Program-made: the position numbers and the translations under genes | From: Planctomycetota bacterium | Lineage (GTDB): Bacteria > Planctomycetota > UBA1135 > GCA-002686595 | Assembly (NCBI GenBank): GCA_029250885.1 | Contig: JAQXEK010000019.1 | Span: 1-64,000 of the forward strand | Reading direction: 5' to 3' | DNA: 64,000 nt | Notes under the pieces: model-generated | The model's database searches: none | What the model was told of the DNA's origin: nothing | Seen by the model: the letters and a program-made list of their open reading frames with translations, nothing else | Shown: positions 17,807 to 26,309 of the stretch, one piece after another | Position numbering within the stretch: the first letter of the stretch is position 1 | Layout: each line of letters opens with the position of its first letter

Positions 17807-18945
17807 ACTCCGCCCGCCCCATGCCTAGCCGCGCCCTCGCTTTGCGCGGGCTCTTCGCCGACGCCATCTACCAGGTGCTCGACAACCGTGTCTTCCGGGT
17901 GCTGATCGCCCTGTCCCTGTTGCCGATCCTTCTGACCTTCGTGATTGGCTTAAAAGAGGACTCCATCAGCCTGCTGTTTGGCATGTGGACTTTCGATTAC
18001 CCCACCATGAGCGAGTTGCTCGGGGACGACCCGCGGCCCGTAGCGATCGAGTGGCTGCTCGAAATTGTGATTGATGGTTTTGTCGGCAACGTGGGCATGA
18101 CCCTATCCATTGCTGCGACGGCTTTCTTTGTGCCGCGGATGCTGGAGAAGGGCGCGGCGGACCTTGTCTTCGTGAAGCCCCTGTCGCGCTGGACCCTGTA
18201 CCTCTCGCGGTATGTGACGGGGCTTGTGTTCGTCGCCCTACTTGGGCTCTTTTTGACTTCAGGCATCTACCTTGGACTGCTACTCGTCTCTGGCTACAAC
18301 GCCCCCGAGGTGCTCTGGTCCAGCCTGACTCTTGTCTATCTCTTCGGCATGATCCACGCGGTCACGATGTTGATCGGCGTCTATACCCGCAGTACGTCTG
18401 CGGCCATGATCCTGGGTATCGTGTTCTTCTTCGGCAACGGGTGCGTGCACCAGACCTGGCAGTTTAAGGACCAAGCAGGGCACCTGCTCATTGACGAGAT
18501 GGAGTCAGCCAGCAAGGACCCCGAGTCCGAGGCCGAAGCCGACGAAGCCGAGGGCACGACGCCCTGGATTGGCCTCGTCAAGGGGCTCTACTTCGCCGTC
18601 GACTGTGTGCACTACGTCCTGCCTAAGACCAGCGACGCGACCCTCGTTAACCTGCACGTGCAGGACGCCGTCTTCGGCAGCGGCCGCCTGGCCATTCGAC
18701 GCAAGATGGAGGAGGCCGCCATAGAGGACTTCAACAAGGACATGGACAACGCTCGCTCGAACGATAAGGACAGGGCACCGGAGAGCCGCAATAGCGAGAT
18801 GTTCGGTGAGTCCTTCGAGAGCAAGTTTGCCTGGGGTGCAGAGGAGACCCGCTATAGCGTTTGGTTCTCGATCCTGTCGTCCATGGCCTTCACAGGCTTG
18901 ATGTTGCTGCTAGGCATGTGGAAGCTGCGGCGATCGGATTTTTAA
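17803..18945 (+). CDS. ABC-2-type transporter permease
   Basis: 380-aa integral membrane partner of the preceding ATPase, starting at GTG within the GTGA overlap. Hydrophobic segments are visible near residues 30-48, 90-110, 140-175, 185-210 and 355-372. A large hydrophilic loop (about residues 225-350) is rich in Glu and Arg and probably faces one side of the membrane. The C-terminus after the last segment is short (KLRRSDF). This arrangement fits ABC-2 permeases with a soluble insertion. Substrate unknown. Confidence 0.85.
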   Translation: MNSARPMPSRALALRGLFADAIYQVLDNRVFRVLIALSLLPILLTFVIGLKEDSISLLFGMWTFDYPTMSELLGDDPRPVAIEWLLEIVIDGFVGNVGMTLSIAATAFFVPRMLEKGAADLVFVKPLSRWTLYLSRYVTGLVFVALLGLFLTSGIYLGLLLVSGYNAPEVLWSSLTLVYLFGMIHAVTMLIGVYTRSTSAAMILGIVFFFGNGCVHQTWQFKDQAGHLLIDEMESASKDPESEAEADEAEGTTPWIGLVKGLYFAVDCVHYVLPKTSDATLVNLHVQDAVFGSGRLAIRRKMEEAAIEDFNKDMDNARSNDKDRAPESRNSEMFGESFESKFAWGAEETRYSVWFSILSSMAFTGLMLLLGMWKLRRSDF

Positions 18946-18989
18946 GGCTGGCGCGGGGCAAGTGAGCTTTGACCTGCGACAATGCCGCC

Positions 18990-20426
18990 ATGGATAAGGC
19001 GCTGATTGATGGGTTGATTGAGATCATTGGCAAGGATGCCGTGGTCGCGGATGAGACTCGGTTGATGAGCTATGAGTCCGACGCCCTGGCCATGTACCAC
19101 GAGAAGGCGGATCTGGTGATCTTGCCCGCGGACACGGCCGAGACCGCGGCCTGCATGAAGCTGATCGCGAGCTTCGGCGTGCCCATCGTTCCACGCGGCG
19201 CGGGCACGGGCCTGACCGGCGGCGCGCGCCCCATCGAGGGCGGCGTGGTTGTGGCGACCTCGCGCATGCGCCAGGTCTTCGAGGTCAATCCTACCGACGG
19301 CTTCGCGCGCACCGGAGCCGGGCTCGTCAACGTGGACCTCACCCACGCCTGCGAAGACCATGGCCTGTTTTACGCGCCGGACCCCTCCAGCCAGCGCGCC
19401 TGCACCATCGGCGGCAACGTCGCCAACAACTCCGGCGGCCCCCACGGCTTCAAGTACGGCTCCACCACCCAGCACATCCTTGGCCTAGTCATCGTCCTGC
19501 CTGACGGCGAGGTGCTCGACCTCAGCGAGCCGCGCGTCGACCCCGAGGGCGTGGACTTAGTCGGACTCTTTGTCGGTAGCGAGGGCACCTTTGGTATCGC
19601 CACCGAGGTGACAGTCAAGCTCGTGCCCACCCCAGAGGTCGTCGAGACCCTGCTGGCGGTCTACACCGGCGGCGAGGGGCTCAGTAAAGCCTGCGACACG
19701 GTCAGCGAGATCATCCGCGTTGGACTGGAGCCGTCCGCGATTGAGATCCTCGACACCCTCACCATCGCCGCCGTCGAGGACAGCGTCTTTGCCGCCGGCT
19801 ACCCTCGCGATGCCAGCGCGGTGCTGCTAATGGAGGTCGAGGGCACGCCCACGGAAGTGCAAGGTACCAGCGGCGACATCATGAAGCTGGCGAAGACCTT
19901 CGGCGCCACGGAGCTGCGCAGTGCCCAGACCGATGCCGAGCGCGCCATGCTTTGGGCCGGCCGCAAGGGAGCCTTCGGCGCCATGGGTCGAATCGCCCCG
20001 GACCTCTACGTCGCAGACGCCGTCGTACCTCGCACCAAGCTGCGCGAGATGGTGCGCACCACCGTCGCCATTGCCGAGAAGTACCAGCTCAAGCTCGCCA
20101 CCGTCTTCCACGCCGGCGACGGCAACCTGCATCCAAACATTTGCTACGACCGCCGCGACAAGGAGGAGACCCGGCGCGTGGTCGCAGCCGGCGCCGAGAT
20201 TCTGGAAGCCTGCGTCGCCGCCGGTGGCTCCCTCACCGGCGAACACGGCATCGGCCTAGAGAAGCTCGCCGAGATCGGCTTGCTCTTCAGCGAACAAGAC
20301 CTGCAAGCCATGGGCCGCGTCCGCCGCGCCTGGGACCCCGATCTGCGCATGAATCCCGGCAAGGCCCTCCCCCTGCGCGCTTGTGTCGAGCTCGGGGACA
20401 AACCGAAGAGCTCTGTGGAAGCCTAG
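18990..20426 (+). CDS. glcD: glycolate oxidase FAD subunit GlcD
   Basis: FAD-linked catalytic subunit of glycolate (or D-lactate) oxidation to glyoxylate. The start is ATG 18990 (MDKALIDGL); an upstream TTG at 18969 adds seven residues without family character. FAD-binding type 4 motifs include VPRGAGTGLTGGA near residues 69-81, IGGNVANNSGGPHGFKYG near 139-156 and FVGSEGTFGIATEV near 192-205. The C-terminal cap has VFHAGDGNLHPN and GEHGIG with catalytic-region histidines. Length 478 aa is normal. glcE and glcF follow, so the three-subunit enzyme is complete. Confidence 0.93.
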   Translation: MDKALIDGLIEIIGKDAVVADETRLMSYESDALAMYHEKADLVILPADTAETAACMKLIASFGVPIVPRGAGTGLTGGARPIEGGVVVATSRMRQVFEVNPTDGFARTGAGLVNVDLTHACEDHGLFYAPDPSSQRACTIGGNVANNSGGPHGFKYGSTTQHILGLVIVLPDGEVLDLSEPRVDPEGVDLVGLFVGSEGTFGIATEVTVKLVPTPEVVETLLAVYTGGEGLSKACDTVSEIIRVGLEPSAIEILDTLTIAAVEDSVFAAGYPRDASAVLLMEVEGTPTEVQGTSGDIMKLAKTFGATELRSAQTDAERAMLWAGRKGAFGAMGRIAPDLYVADAVVPRTKLREMVRTTVAIAEKYQLKLATVFHAGDGNLHPNICYDRRDKEETRRVVAAGAEILEACVAAGGSLTGEHGIGLEKLAEIGLLFSEQDLQAMGRVRRAWDPDLRMNPGKALPLRACVELGDKPKSSVEA

Positions 20427-20451
20427 AGCCGGGCCCGCCGACTCTGCCACC

Positions 20452-21591
20452 ATGCACATGAGTACCCCCTTCGAACAGCAATACCGCGGCGCGACCAGGG
20501 ATGGGTCGCAAGACGAGCTTCCAGTTGCGTCGCCAAAGACTGAGGACGAGACGCGTGAGCTCCTACGCTTCGCCGCGGAGGATGGGCTGAAGGTTTTGCC
20601 GCGGGGCTGCGGGACCTCGCTGGGCCTGGAAGAGCCAAGGCGCCGTGCAGACTTTGTCATCGATACGACCCAGCTTGCAGGCGTCATCGCATTCGAGCCA
20701 TCGGACGGAACAGTCACCGCATTGGCCGGCACGACCATGGCGAGCCTCGCCGAGCTCGCGGCCGGTAGCGGCCGGCGGCTGTGCCCAGACTTGGCACACA
20801 CAAAGTCAACCCTAGGCGGCGCCATCGCCTCGGGTCGCACGGGTGAGGACCGCCTGCGCTACGGCCCCATGCGCGATCAAGTGCTAGGCCTGCGCGCGAT
20901 GCTCAGTGCGGACATCTCGAGTAAGAGCGGCGGCCGCCTGGTCAAGAACGTGGCCGGATACGACCTGCACCGTGCCCATTGCGGTGGTCGCGGTCAGTAC
21001 GGTCTTATCGTCGAGGCGACCCTGCGCCTGCATCCGGCTCTGCCAAAGGAGCTGCACCTAATGCGCCGCTTCGACAGCCTCGAGGCCGCCATCGACAGCG
21101 GCAACCAGATCCTGTCGACGCCCTGCCGCCCTCTGAGCATCCGCGTGTGGCACAACGACGACGAGACGAGCTTGCAAGTTCACCTAGGGGGTCGCGAAGA
21201 CGTGGTCTCAGCAGAGGTGCTGCTGCTCGAATCAAAGCTCGGCGACCTCCAGGAGACCACTTCACGCCCTCTGCCTCAGACGCAGATTCGATTGGACGGC
21301 CCGATCTCTCGAACGATCGATGCGGCCCACTGGGTCGAAGTCATACGCAAGAAAGCTGGGGCGAGTCACCTGATCGCGGACCTGGGTATCGCGAGCGTCT
21401 GCCTCGCGACGACCCCAACTAGTCATGGGGGCTCTTGTCAGCAGGCCAGCATCGCCGCTCTACCCGCGCGACCAAAAGGGACTGATCTCTTCGGGGCGAC
21501 GCAACCGGGTACTTCCCCAAGTGCCGCCATTGTTGCCTTGCAGTCGCGCGTCGCGACGGGCCTCGACCCCCTGGGAATCTTCTCGCGCTAG
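20452..21591 (+). CDS. glcE: glycolate oxidase FAD-binding subunit GlcE
   Basis: Second, non-catalytic FAD-binding subunit of the glycolate oxidase complex. ATG 20452 (or 20458) is preferred over the upstream frame start, which would overlap glcD and lacks homology. The FAD-binding region shows LPRGCGTSLG near residues 47-56, LGGAIASGRTGEDRLRYG near 121-138 and KSGGRLVKNVAGYDL near 159-173. The C-terminal third is poorly conserved, as is usual for GlcE. It follows glcD by 25 bp. A convergent sugar transferase separates it from glcF. Confidence 0.88.
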   Translation: MHMSTPFEQQYRGATRDGSQDELPVASPKTEDETRELLRFAAEDGLKVLPRGCGTSLGLEEPRRRADFVIDTTQLAGVIAFEPSDGTVTALAGTTMASLAELAAGSGRRLCPDLAHTKSTLGGAIASGRTGEDRLRYGPMRDQVLGLRAMLSADISSKSGGRLVKNVAGYDLHRAHCGGRGQYGLIVEATLRLHPALPKELHLMRRFDSLEAAIDSGNQILSTPCRPLSIRVWHNDDETSLQVHLGGREDVVSAEVLLLESKLGDLQETTSRPLPQTQIRLDGPISRTIDAAHWVEVIRKKAGASHLIADLGIASVCLATTPTSHGGSCQQASIAALPARPKGTDLFGATQPGTSPSAAIVALQSRVATGLDPLGIFSR

Positions 21592-21603
21592 GAAGGGGGC
21601 GCG

Positions 21604-22443
21604 CTACTTAGCTTGCCACTTCCAGCCCTTACCGCGGGCCATCCACAAGACGGTACGGAAGAGGATGGCTAGGTCTGTGCGGGCACTGAGCTTCTCTCGG
21701 TAGAGCTCGTCGGCGGCGAGCTTTTCGGCGTAGGCTTTGGCGCACTGGCCCGTGTAACCTTGGGTGATCTGGGCCAGGCCGGTGATACCGGGACGCAGGG
21801 CCAGGCGGCGCTCGAATCCGTCGACGTTCTTGGTAGCCCAGTTGTGAATCTGCACCATCTCGGGGCGCGGGCCGATCAAGTCCATGTCTCCGAGAAGGAT
21901 GTTAAAGATCTGCGGGATCTCGTCTAGGTGGGTCGAGCGCAGGATCTTGCCGATAGCCGTGACTCGGTTCTGGTCGCCGTCACTCCATGCTGCAAAGTTG
22001 CAGCCGTCGATGGGCGCCATGGTGCGGAACTTATAGATGCGGAAGATGCGGCCGTATTGGCCGACGCGCTTCTGGGAGTAGAAGACCAGGCGCGAGTCGC
22101 GAAAGGCGACAAGGTTGACCAGGACGATGGGCATGGCTAAGGCAAAGAGCACGGGCAGGACGCACAGGGTCAAGGCCAGGTTGGCGAGGGGGCGAACGAA
22201 CCTCGCGTAGGTGCCGCTAAGTTCTGGGTAGGTGCCTGCATGGGCGCCTGCAACTGTTGCGCTTGCAGCTATGTTTGTGCTCAAGGCTGCCGGGCTGTCC
22301 TCCGTGGCTCTCGAAAAGCCCATGAGGTCAACGAGCCGGAAACTTTCGGCATCGAGCATGCCCAACGGAGCTGATTGCGACGAGTTCGCACTCTTCTTGT
22401 TAGGGCCGTTGAGTTGCTTGCGAGTCATTTCTAGCTTGGTCAC
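21604..22443 (-). CDS. undecaprenyl-phosphate sugar phosphotransferase (WcaJ/WbaP type)
   Basis: Membrane sugar transferase expected to start exopolysaccharide or O-antigen repeats by moving sugar-1-phosphate to undecaprenyl phosphate. One hydrophobic segment is near residues 78-103. The catalytic domain has FRIYKFRTM, then RSTHLDEIPQIFNILLGDM, then IGPRPEM and LRPGITGLAQ, all signature blocks. The start is GTG 22443 with GGAG upstream, or ATG 22428; the longer frame to 22665 runs antisense into glcF and looks non-coding. The gene lies antisense between glcE and glcF and is the only surface-polysaccharide gene of this kind nearby. Confidence 0.88.
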   Translation of the reverse strand: MTKLEMTRKQLNGPNKKSANSSQSAPLGMLDAESFRLVDLMGFSRATEDSPAALSTNIAASATVAGAHAGTYPELSGTYARFVRPLANLALTLCVLPVLFALAMPIVLVNLVAFRDSRLVFYSQKRVGQYGRIFRIYKFRTMAPIDGCNFAAWSDGDQNRVTAIGKILRSTHLDEIPQIFNILLGDMDLIGPRPEMVQIHNWATKNVDGFERRLALRPGITGLAQITQGYTGQCAKAYAEKLAADELYREKLSARTDLAILFRTVLWMARGKGWKWQAK

Positions 22444-22569
22444 GGAAGTTGATTCTCCATCTCGGGAAGACGGATAACATCGACTGGATGGGCAGATTCG
22501 CCTTAGGGGGAACAATGGGAATCCGAGAAGTTGGAGAACTAGTCCGGCAGATGGGAATACACTGCCCTC

Positions 22570-23931
22570 ATGGTCAAAAACGCGACTCCCCACGCTCCGG
22601 CAGAAGCGAATGCGCCTGATTGGAGCGCCCTGGTGGACTACAGCGCGAGCCTGGATTGTATCCACTGCGGCCTATGCCTACGGTCCTGCCCAACCTACGA
22701 GCTCACCGGCCGCGAATCATCCAGCCCACGGGGCCGGATTCACCTGATGCGGGCCGTGGGCGAGGGACGTCTGGAGCCCGATGCGGCCTTCGGCGAAGAG
22801 ATGGACTTTTGCCTGGTCTGTCGCAACTGTGAGACCGTCTGCCCGGCAGGTGTCGAGTTCGGTGCGATGATGGAGCACACACGCTCGGGCCTGGAAGATG
22901 TACGCTCCCGCAGCCTCAAGGGCCGCTTTTTGCGCTGGATAGGGCTTCGGGTCCTCGTGCCGAACCGCCTGGCCCTAGAGCTTGCCGCCTCGAGCGCGCG
23001 GCTGGCCCACCAGGTCGGGATCATGGGCCTAGCCAGCCGAATCTTGGGGAATGCGGTGCCCTCGCCCGAGTCACAGCCACCGATTCCATCACGCCGGGAG
23101 CGGCGGCTCTTGCCCCAGCGAACCGAGTCCCTGGGTCCGCAGCTCGAGGAGGTCTACTTGCTGGATGGCTGCCTCATGCCCGTCTTCCTGGGCCGGGTCA
23201 ACCGGGCCTCGGCGCAGGTACTTTCGGCCCTTGGTGTGCTAGTAAAGGCGCCCCGGGAAGCCGGCTGCTGCGGCTCGCTGCATGCCCACAATGGGGACCG
23301 CAGCGAGGCCCAACGCCTGGCCAAGGCCATGATCGCAGCCTACGGCGGCGCTGGAGATCCAGCGCCGATCGTCGTGGGCAGTGCGGGCTGCGGCTCGCAC
23401 ATGAAGGAGTACCCAGGGCTGTTCGAGGCTGGGACCGCAGATTTTGCCGCGGCCGAGGCCTTCTCCGCACGGGTCTTGGACTGGACGGAGTTTTTGGCGG
23501 CCCGCTTGGACCGGCTGAGGCTCGCCATGGGCGGCACGGAGCCCGCCAAGCCGGGCCTCGCCGCACGCTTGGGCGCTGTTAATGGCGTAGCCACCTGGGA
23601 CGCGCCATGCCACCTGTGCCACGGCCAGGGCGTGCGAGACGAGCCCCTAGCGGTGCTCGATGCAGCCTTGGAAGCGGGTGCTATGGAGCGACGCGAGCTC
23701 CACGAGAGCGAGCGCTGCTGCGGATCCGCGGGCACCTACTCGATGACCCACGCCGATGCTTCGAACGAGCTACTGGAATCGAAGCTTGACGACCTAGAGA
23801 CCACTGGCGCAAGCCTGCTGGTCACCGCCAACCCAGGCTGCCAGCTCCAATGGGAGATCGGCATCCGCCGCCGCGGCCTTACGGTCCGCGTGGCGCACAT
23901 CGCGGAAGTCGTGGCTGCGAACTTGGACTAG
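22570..23931 (+). CDS. glcF: glycolate oxidase iron-sulfur subunit GlcF
   Basis: Electron-transfer subunit of glycolate oxidase, passing electrons from GlcD to the quinone pool. Two [4Fe-4S] motifs are present: CIHCGLCLRSCP near residues 32-43 and CLVCRNCETVCP near 80-91. Two CCG-type heterodisulfide reductase-like repeats follow, GCCGSLHAHN near 235 and RCCGSAGTY near 384. Length 453 aa is slightly above the E. coli protein (407). It lies about 980 bp after glcE with the sugar transferase antisense between them, so it probably has its own promoter. Confidence 0.93.
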   Translation: MVKNATPHAPAEANAPDWSALVDYSASLDCIHCGLCLRSCPTYELTGRESSSPRGRIHLMRAVGEGRLEPDAAFGEEMDFCLVCRNCETVCPAGVEFGAMMEHTRSGLEDVRSRSLKGRFLRWIGLRVLVPNRLALELAASSARLAHQVGIMGLASRILGNAVPSPESQPPIPSRRERRLLPQRTESLGPQLEEVYLLDGCLMPVFLGRVNRASAQVLSALGVLVKAPREAGCCGSLHAHNGDRSEAQRLAKAMIAAYGGAGDPAPIVVGSAGCGSHMKEYPGLFEAGTADFAAAEAFSARVLDWTEFLAARLDRLRLAMGGTEPAKPGLAARLGAVNGVATWDAPCHLCHGQGVRDEPLAVLDAALEAGAMERRELHESERCCGSAGTYSMTHADASNELLESKLDDLETTGASLLVTANPGCQLQWEIGIRRRGLTVRVAHIAEVVAANLD

Positions 23932-23954
23932 CATTCGATTCGGCTATCGAATGC
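23931..23954. terminator. 9-bp palindrome between convergent genes
   Basis: GCATTCGAT/ATCGAATGC with a 6-nt loop starts at the last base of the glcF stop codon and lies 21 bp from the convergent gene's stop. Position suggests a shared terminator, but no T-run follows on either strand, so it would be atypical. Confidence 0.45.
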
Positions 23955-23975
23955 CGTTGCGCAGAAACTTCCGGA

Positions 23976-24605
23976 TCAACCCGGCGGAGCGACCTCTAGG
24001 TGCCCGGGGCGAAGCTGCATGCCTTCGAGTAGCTCGGCAAAGGCTTCCTCGGTACCTACGACACCGGGGGCGAAGTCCGCGAAGAGAACGACATAGAGCT
24101 CGCTCGTCGACAGGTTGACGCGCATGTTGTCGTTCCACTCGCCGGTGTCGTTGTAGATGCGGTCACGGATCACGAGGCTCTCCCAGACGCCAAAGGCGAC
24201 CTGTCTCTGGCTGAGCTCGGTGCGGAAGGTTTTGGATGGGTCCTCTTCCCACTCCATTAGCTTCTCAGGGCCAGGCTGGTGCGGCGAGCTAGAGAACTTC
24301 AACTTGGGGCCGAGGGCCTTGCGGTGGTACATAACGACTACACGGACCGGCATGCCCTCGGGCACAGCCTTACCTTCGGGCGGGCCGAGGCGCACAAGCT
24401 TGTCGCCGCCGCTGACCTGGTGGGCCTCCTTAACTTCCAGGCCATAGGGCAGCTCATCGTAGGCAAAGCGCTGCTGCAGGAGCACCTCGCCATCGACGGG
24501 CACGCCGGCGGCTTTGTAGACGCTTAATGCGGTCAGCACGATCGTGAGCAGAACGACGCCGATCAAGACGACGCTTCCGGTAGATTGGTTCTCGGCAAGT
24601 GCCAT
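23976..24605 (-). CDS. membrane-anchored hypothetical protein
   Basis: 209-aa protein with one N-terminal transmembrane segment (VVLIGVVLLTIVLTAL, about residues 12-27) and a soluble domain probably outside the cytoplasm. No known domain was recognised. The region near residues 150-180 (RIYNDTGEWNDNMRVNLSTSELYVVLFADF) looks like a beta-rich fold. It follows a second membrane-anchored orphan at 24609 by only 3 bp, so the two are co-translated and likely work together. Confidence 0.6.
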   Translation of the reverse strand: MALAENQSTGSVVLIGVVLLTIVLTALSVYKAAGVPVDGEVLLQQRFAYDELPYGLEVKEAHQVSGGDKLVRLGPPEGKAVPEGMPVRVVVMYHRKALGPKLKFSSSPHQPGPEKLMEWEEDPSKTFRTELSQRQVAFGVWESLVIRDRIYNDTGEWNDNMRVNLSTSELYVVLFADFAPGVVGTEEAFAELLEGMQLRPGHLEVAPPG

Positions 24606-24608
24606 GGC

Positions 24609-25385
24609 TTATTTCGGCGGGGTCTCGGGTTCCTCGGTCGGAGGAATGAAGACGGGTGCGGAGCCCACGTGGGCCCAGAGGTCAAAGTCTTGGAAGAGGT
24701 CTTCGAGGGCGGGCTCATCCATGGGCGTGGTGCCCTGGGTGCGCACCATCAACATGGTGCCGCCCTGGTCGGCGTCCCCGGAGAAGCGGATGCGGACCAC
24801 CACTGCGGGCTGGTCTGAGTCCATGATATCGGCGATGTTGTGCTGCTGCATGCCTAAGGCGCTTAGCAGCCATTCGCGGGCACCATCCCCAGGTGCGGAT
24901 GGGTTCTCGAAGGTGCCACGGTCTGTGTAGCGCACGAAGTCGACTTCGCGGCCTTGCAGCAATAGCGTGCCGGATGTGACCTCGTCGTACCCGTCGATGC
25001 TCTCCACGAAGACCGGATCGAGAGCCTCGTCGAAGGTCTCGCGCTCGCGGCCGGAGAACTCTTGAACAAAGACCAGCGCCTTGTCGACGTCGCGGTAGAA
25101 GACGATCTGGCGCGAGTCGAAGAAGGGCACCACGAAGAGGGGCTCGAAGCCCTCGGGCTGGCCCTCGAAGTCCATATAGGCGTGAAGCTGGGACCAGACG
25201 GCTTCGGGCGCCTGGGCGGCCTTGATGCCCAGGATCGTGAGCAGCAGGCCCAGTACCAAGAAGCCCGTGCAGCCGACGCAGCCGACCACGGCCCAGCGGC
25301 GCTCGCCGCGGGGGGTCAGCTTCACGGTCAGGCCAGCGGGATCGGCGCCCTCGGGGACCTTGGCGGTTTTCTCTTCGGTCGTCAT
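24609..25385 (-). CDS. membrane-anchored hypothetical protein
   Basis: 258-aa protein with an internal transmembrane helix (TGFLVLGLLLTILGIKAA, about residues 39-56) after a charged cytoplasmic N-terminus, and a soluble domain of about 200 residues. It ends in a Pro/Glu-rich tail (PPTEEPETPP). The domain is not recognised; repeated beta-strand patterns (VVVRIRFSG, TMLMVRTQG) suggest a folded extracytoplasmic unit. It has the same one-helix layout as its downstream partner. It follows the 3-hydroxyacyl-CoA dehydrogenase by 13 bp. Confidence 0.6.
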   Translation of the reverse strand: MTTEEKTAKVPEGADPAGLTVKLTPRGERRWAVVGCVGCTGFLVLGLLLTILGIKAAQAPEAVWSQLHAYMDFEGQPEGFEPLFVVPFFDSRQIVFYRDVDKALVFVQEFSGRERETFDEALDPVFVESIDGYDEVTSGTLLLQGREVDFVRYTDRGTFENPSAPGDGAREWLLSALGMQQHNIADIMDSDQPAVVVRIRFSGDADQGGTMLMVRTQGTTPMDEPALEDLFQDFDLWAHVGSAPVFIPPTEEPETPPK

Positions 25386-25398
25386 GGTCTAAGGGGTG

Positions 25399-26262
25399 CT
25401 ATTCGCTCCAGTCGTAGAAGCCCTGGCCGCTCTTCTTACCTAGGTCACCACGCTCGACCATGTCCCGCAGGATCTGGGGCGGAGCGAAGTGCGCGCCGAT
25501 CTCACCGGACAGGTATTCCGCGATGGAGAGGCGCACATCGAGGCCCACCAGGTCGGTCAGTTTTAGAGGGCCCATGGGGAATCCGTAGCCCAGCACCATG
25601 GCCTTGTCGATGTCTTCGGCGCTGGCGACGCCACTCTCAAACATGCGCATGGCCTCGAGGCCGATCACCAGGCCCAGACGGCTGGAGGCGAATCCCGGGG
25701 AGTCCTTGACCAGGATCGGGTCCTTGCCGAAGCGCCGCGCCAGGTCCATGGAGGTGGCGATGGCCTCGTTTGAGCTGACGTCGGTCTTCACGACCTCGAC
25801 CAGCTTCATGATGTGCACTGGGTTGAAGAAGTGCATGCCGGTGACACGCTCGGGGAATCGCGCGGCCGAGGCGATCTCGGCGATGGGCAGGGACGAGGTG
25901 TTAGTGGCGAGCAGCACGTTCGCGTCTAAAGAATCGCCGAGCTCGGTGAAGATCTTCTTCTTGAGGTCCATGATCTCGGGTACGGCCTCGATCACCACAT
26001 CCACGCCCGCGATGGCTGCCTGCATATCCGTGGTGCCGGACAGGCGCGCGTTCGCGGCCGCTTCGTCTTCGGCGGTGACCTTACCGCGGGCCACACCCTT
26101 GGCGAGGTTCGCAGCGATCTTTGACAAGCCGTTGTCGATGCCGGCCTGGTTGATGTCAAAGAGCCGTGTGGTGATACCTGCCATGGCCAGGACCTGGGCC
26201 ACACCGTGACCCATGGTGCCAGCGCCGATTACGGCGGCCGTTTGGATGGAGTCTGCGTTCAT
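25399..26262 (-). CDS. 3-hydroxyacyl-CoA (3-hydroxybutyryl-CoA) dehydrogenase
   Basis: NAD(P)-dependent enzyme of beta-oxidation or butyrate-type metabolism, oxidising 3-hydroxyacyl-CoA. The N-terminal Rossmann motif is GAGTMGHGVAQVLA near residues 13-26. The catalytic segment GMHFFNPVHIMKLVEVV (near 137-153) carries the conserved His, and the C-terminal domain has NPxG-like GYGFPMGPLKLTDLVGLD. Length 287 aa matches the monofunctional Hbd/PaaH type with no fused hydratase. It is followed closely by two membrane orphans and preceded by a quinone reductase. Specific chain length is unknown. Confidence 0.93.
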   Translation of the reverse strand: MNADSIQTAAVIGAGTMGHGVAQVLAMAGITTRLFDINQAGIDNGLSKIAANLAKGVARGKVTAEDEAAANARLSGTTDMQAAIAGVDVVIEAVPEIMDLKKKIFTELGDSLDANVLLATNTSSLPIAEIASAARFPERVTGMHFFNPVHIMKLVEVVKTDVSSNEAIATSMDLARRFGKDPILVKDSPGFASSRLGLVIGLEAMRMFESGVASAEDIDKAMVLGYGFPMGPLKLTDLVGLDVRLSIAEYLSGEIGAHFAPPQILRDMVERGDLGKKSGQGFYDWSE

Positions 26263-26309
26263 GTCGTTGGATTCGCTTGCGTTCGAAGTGGGATAGACTG
26301 GGCCAGGGA

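Noticed and set aside
22444-22665. N-terminal extension of the sugar transferase frame
   Set aside because: Runs antisense into glcF, lacks family sequence, and good starts lie at 22443 and 22428.
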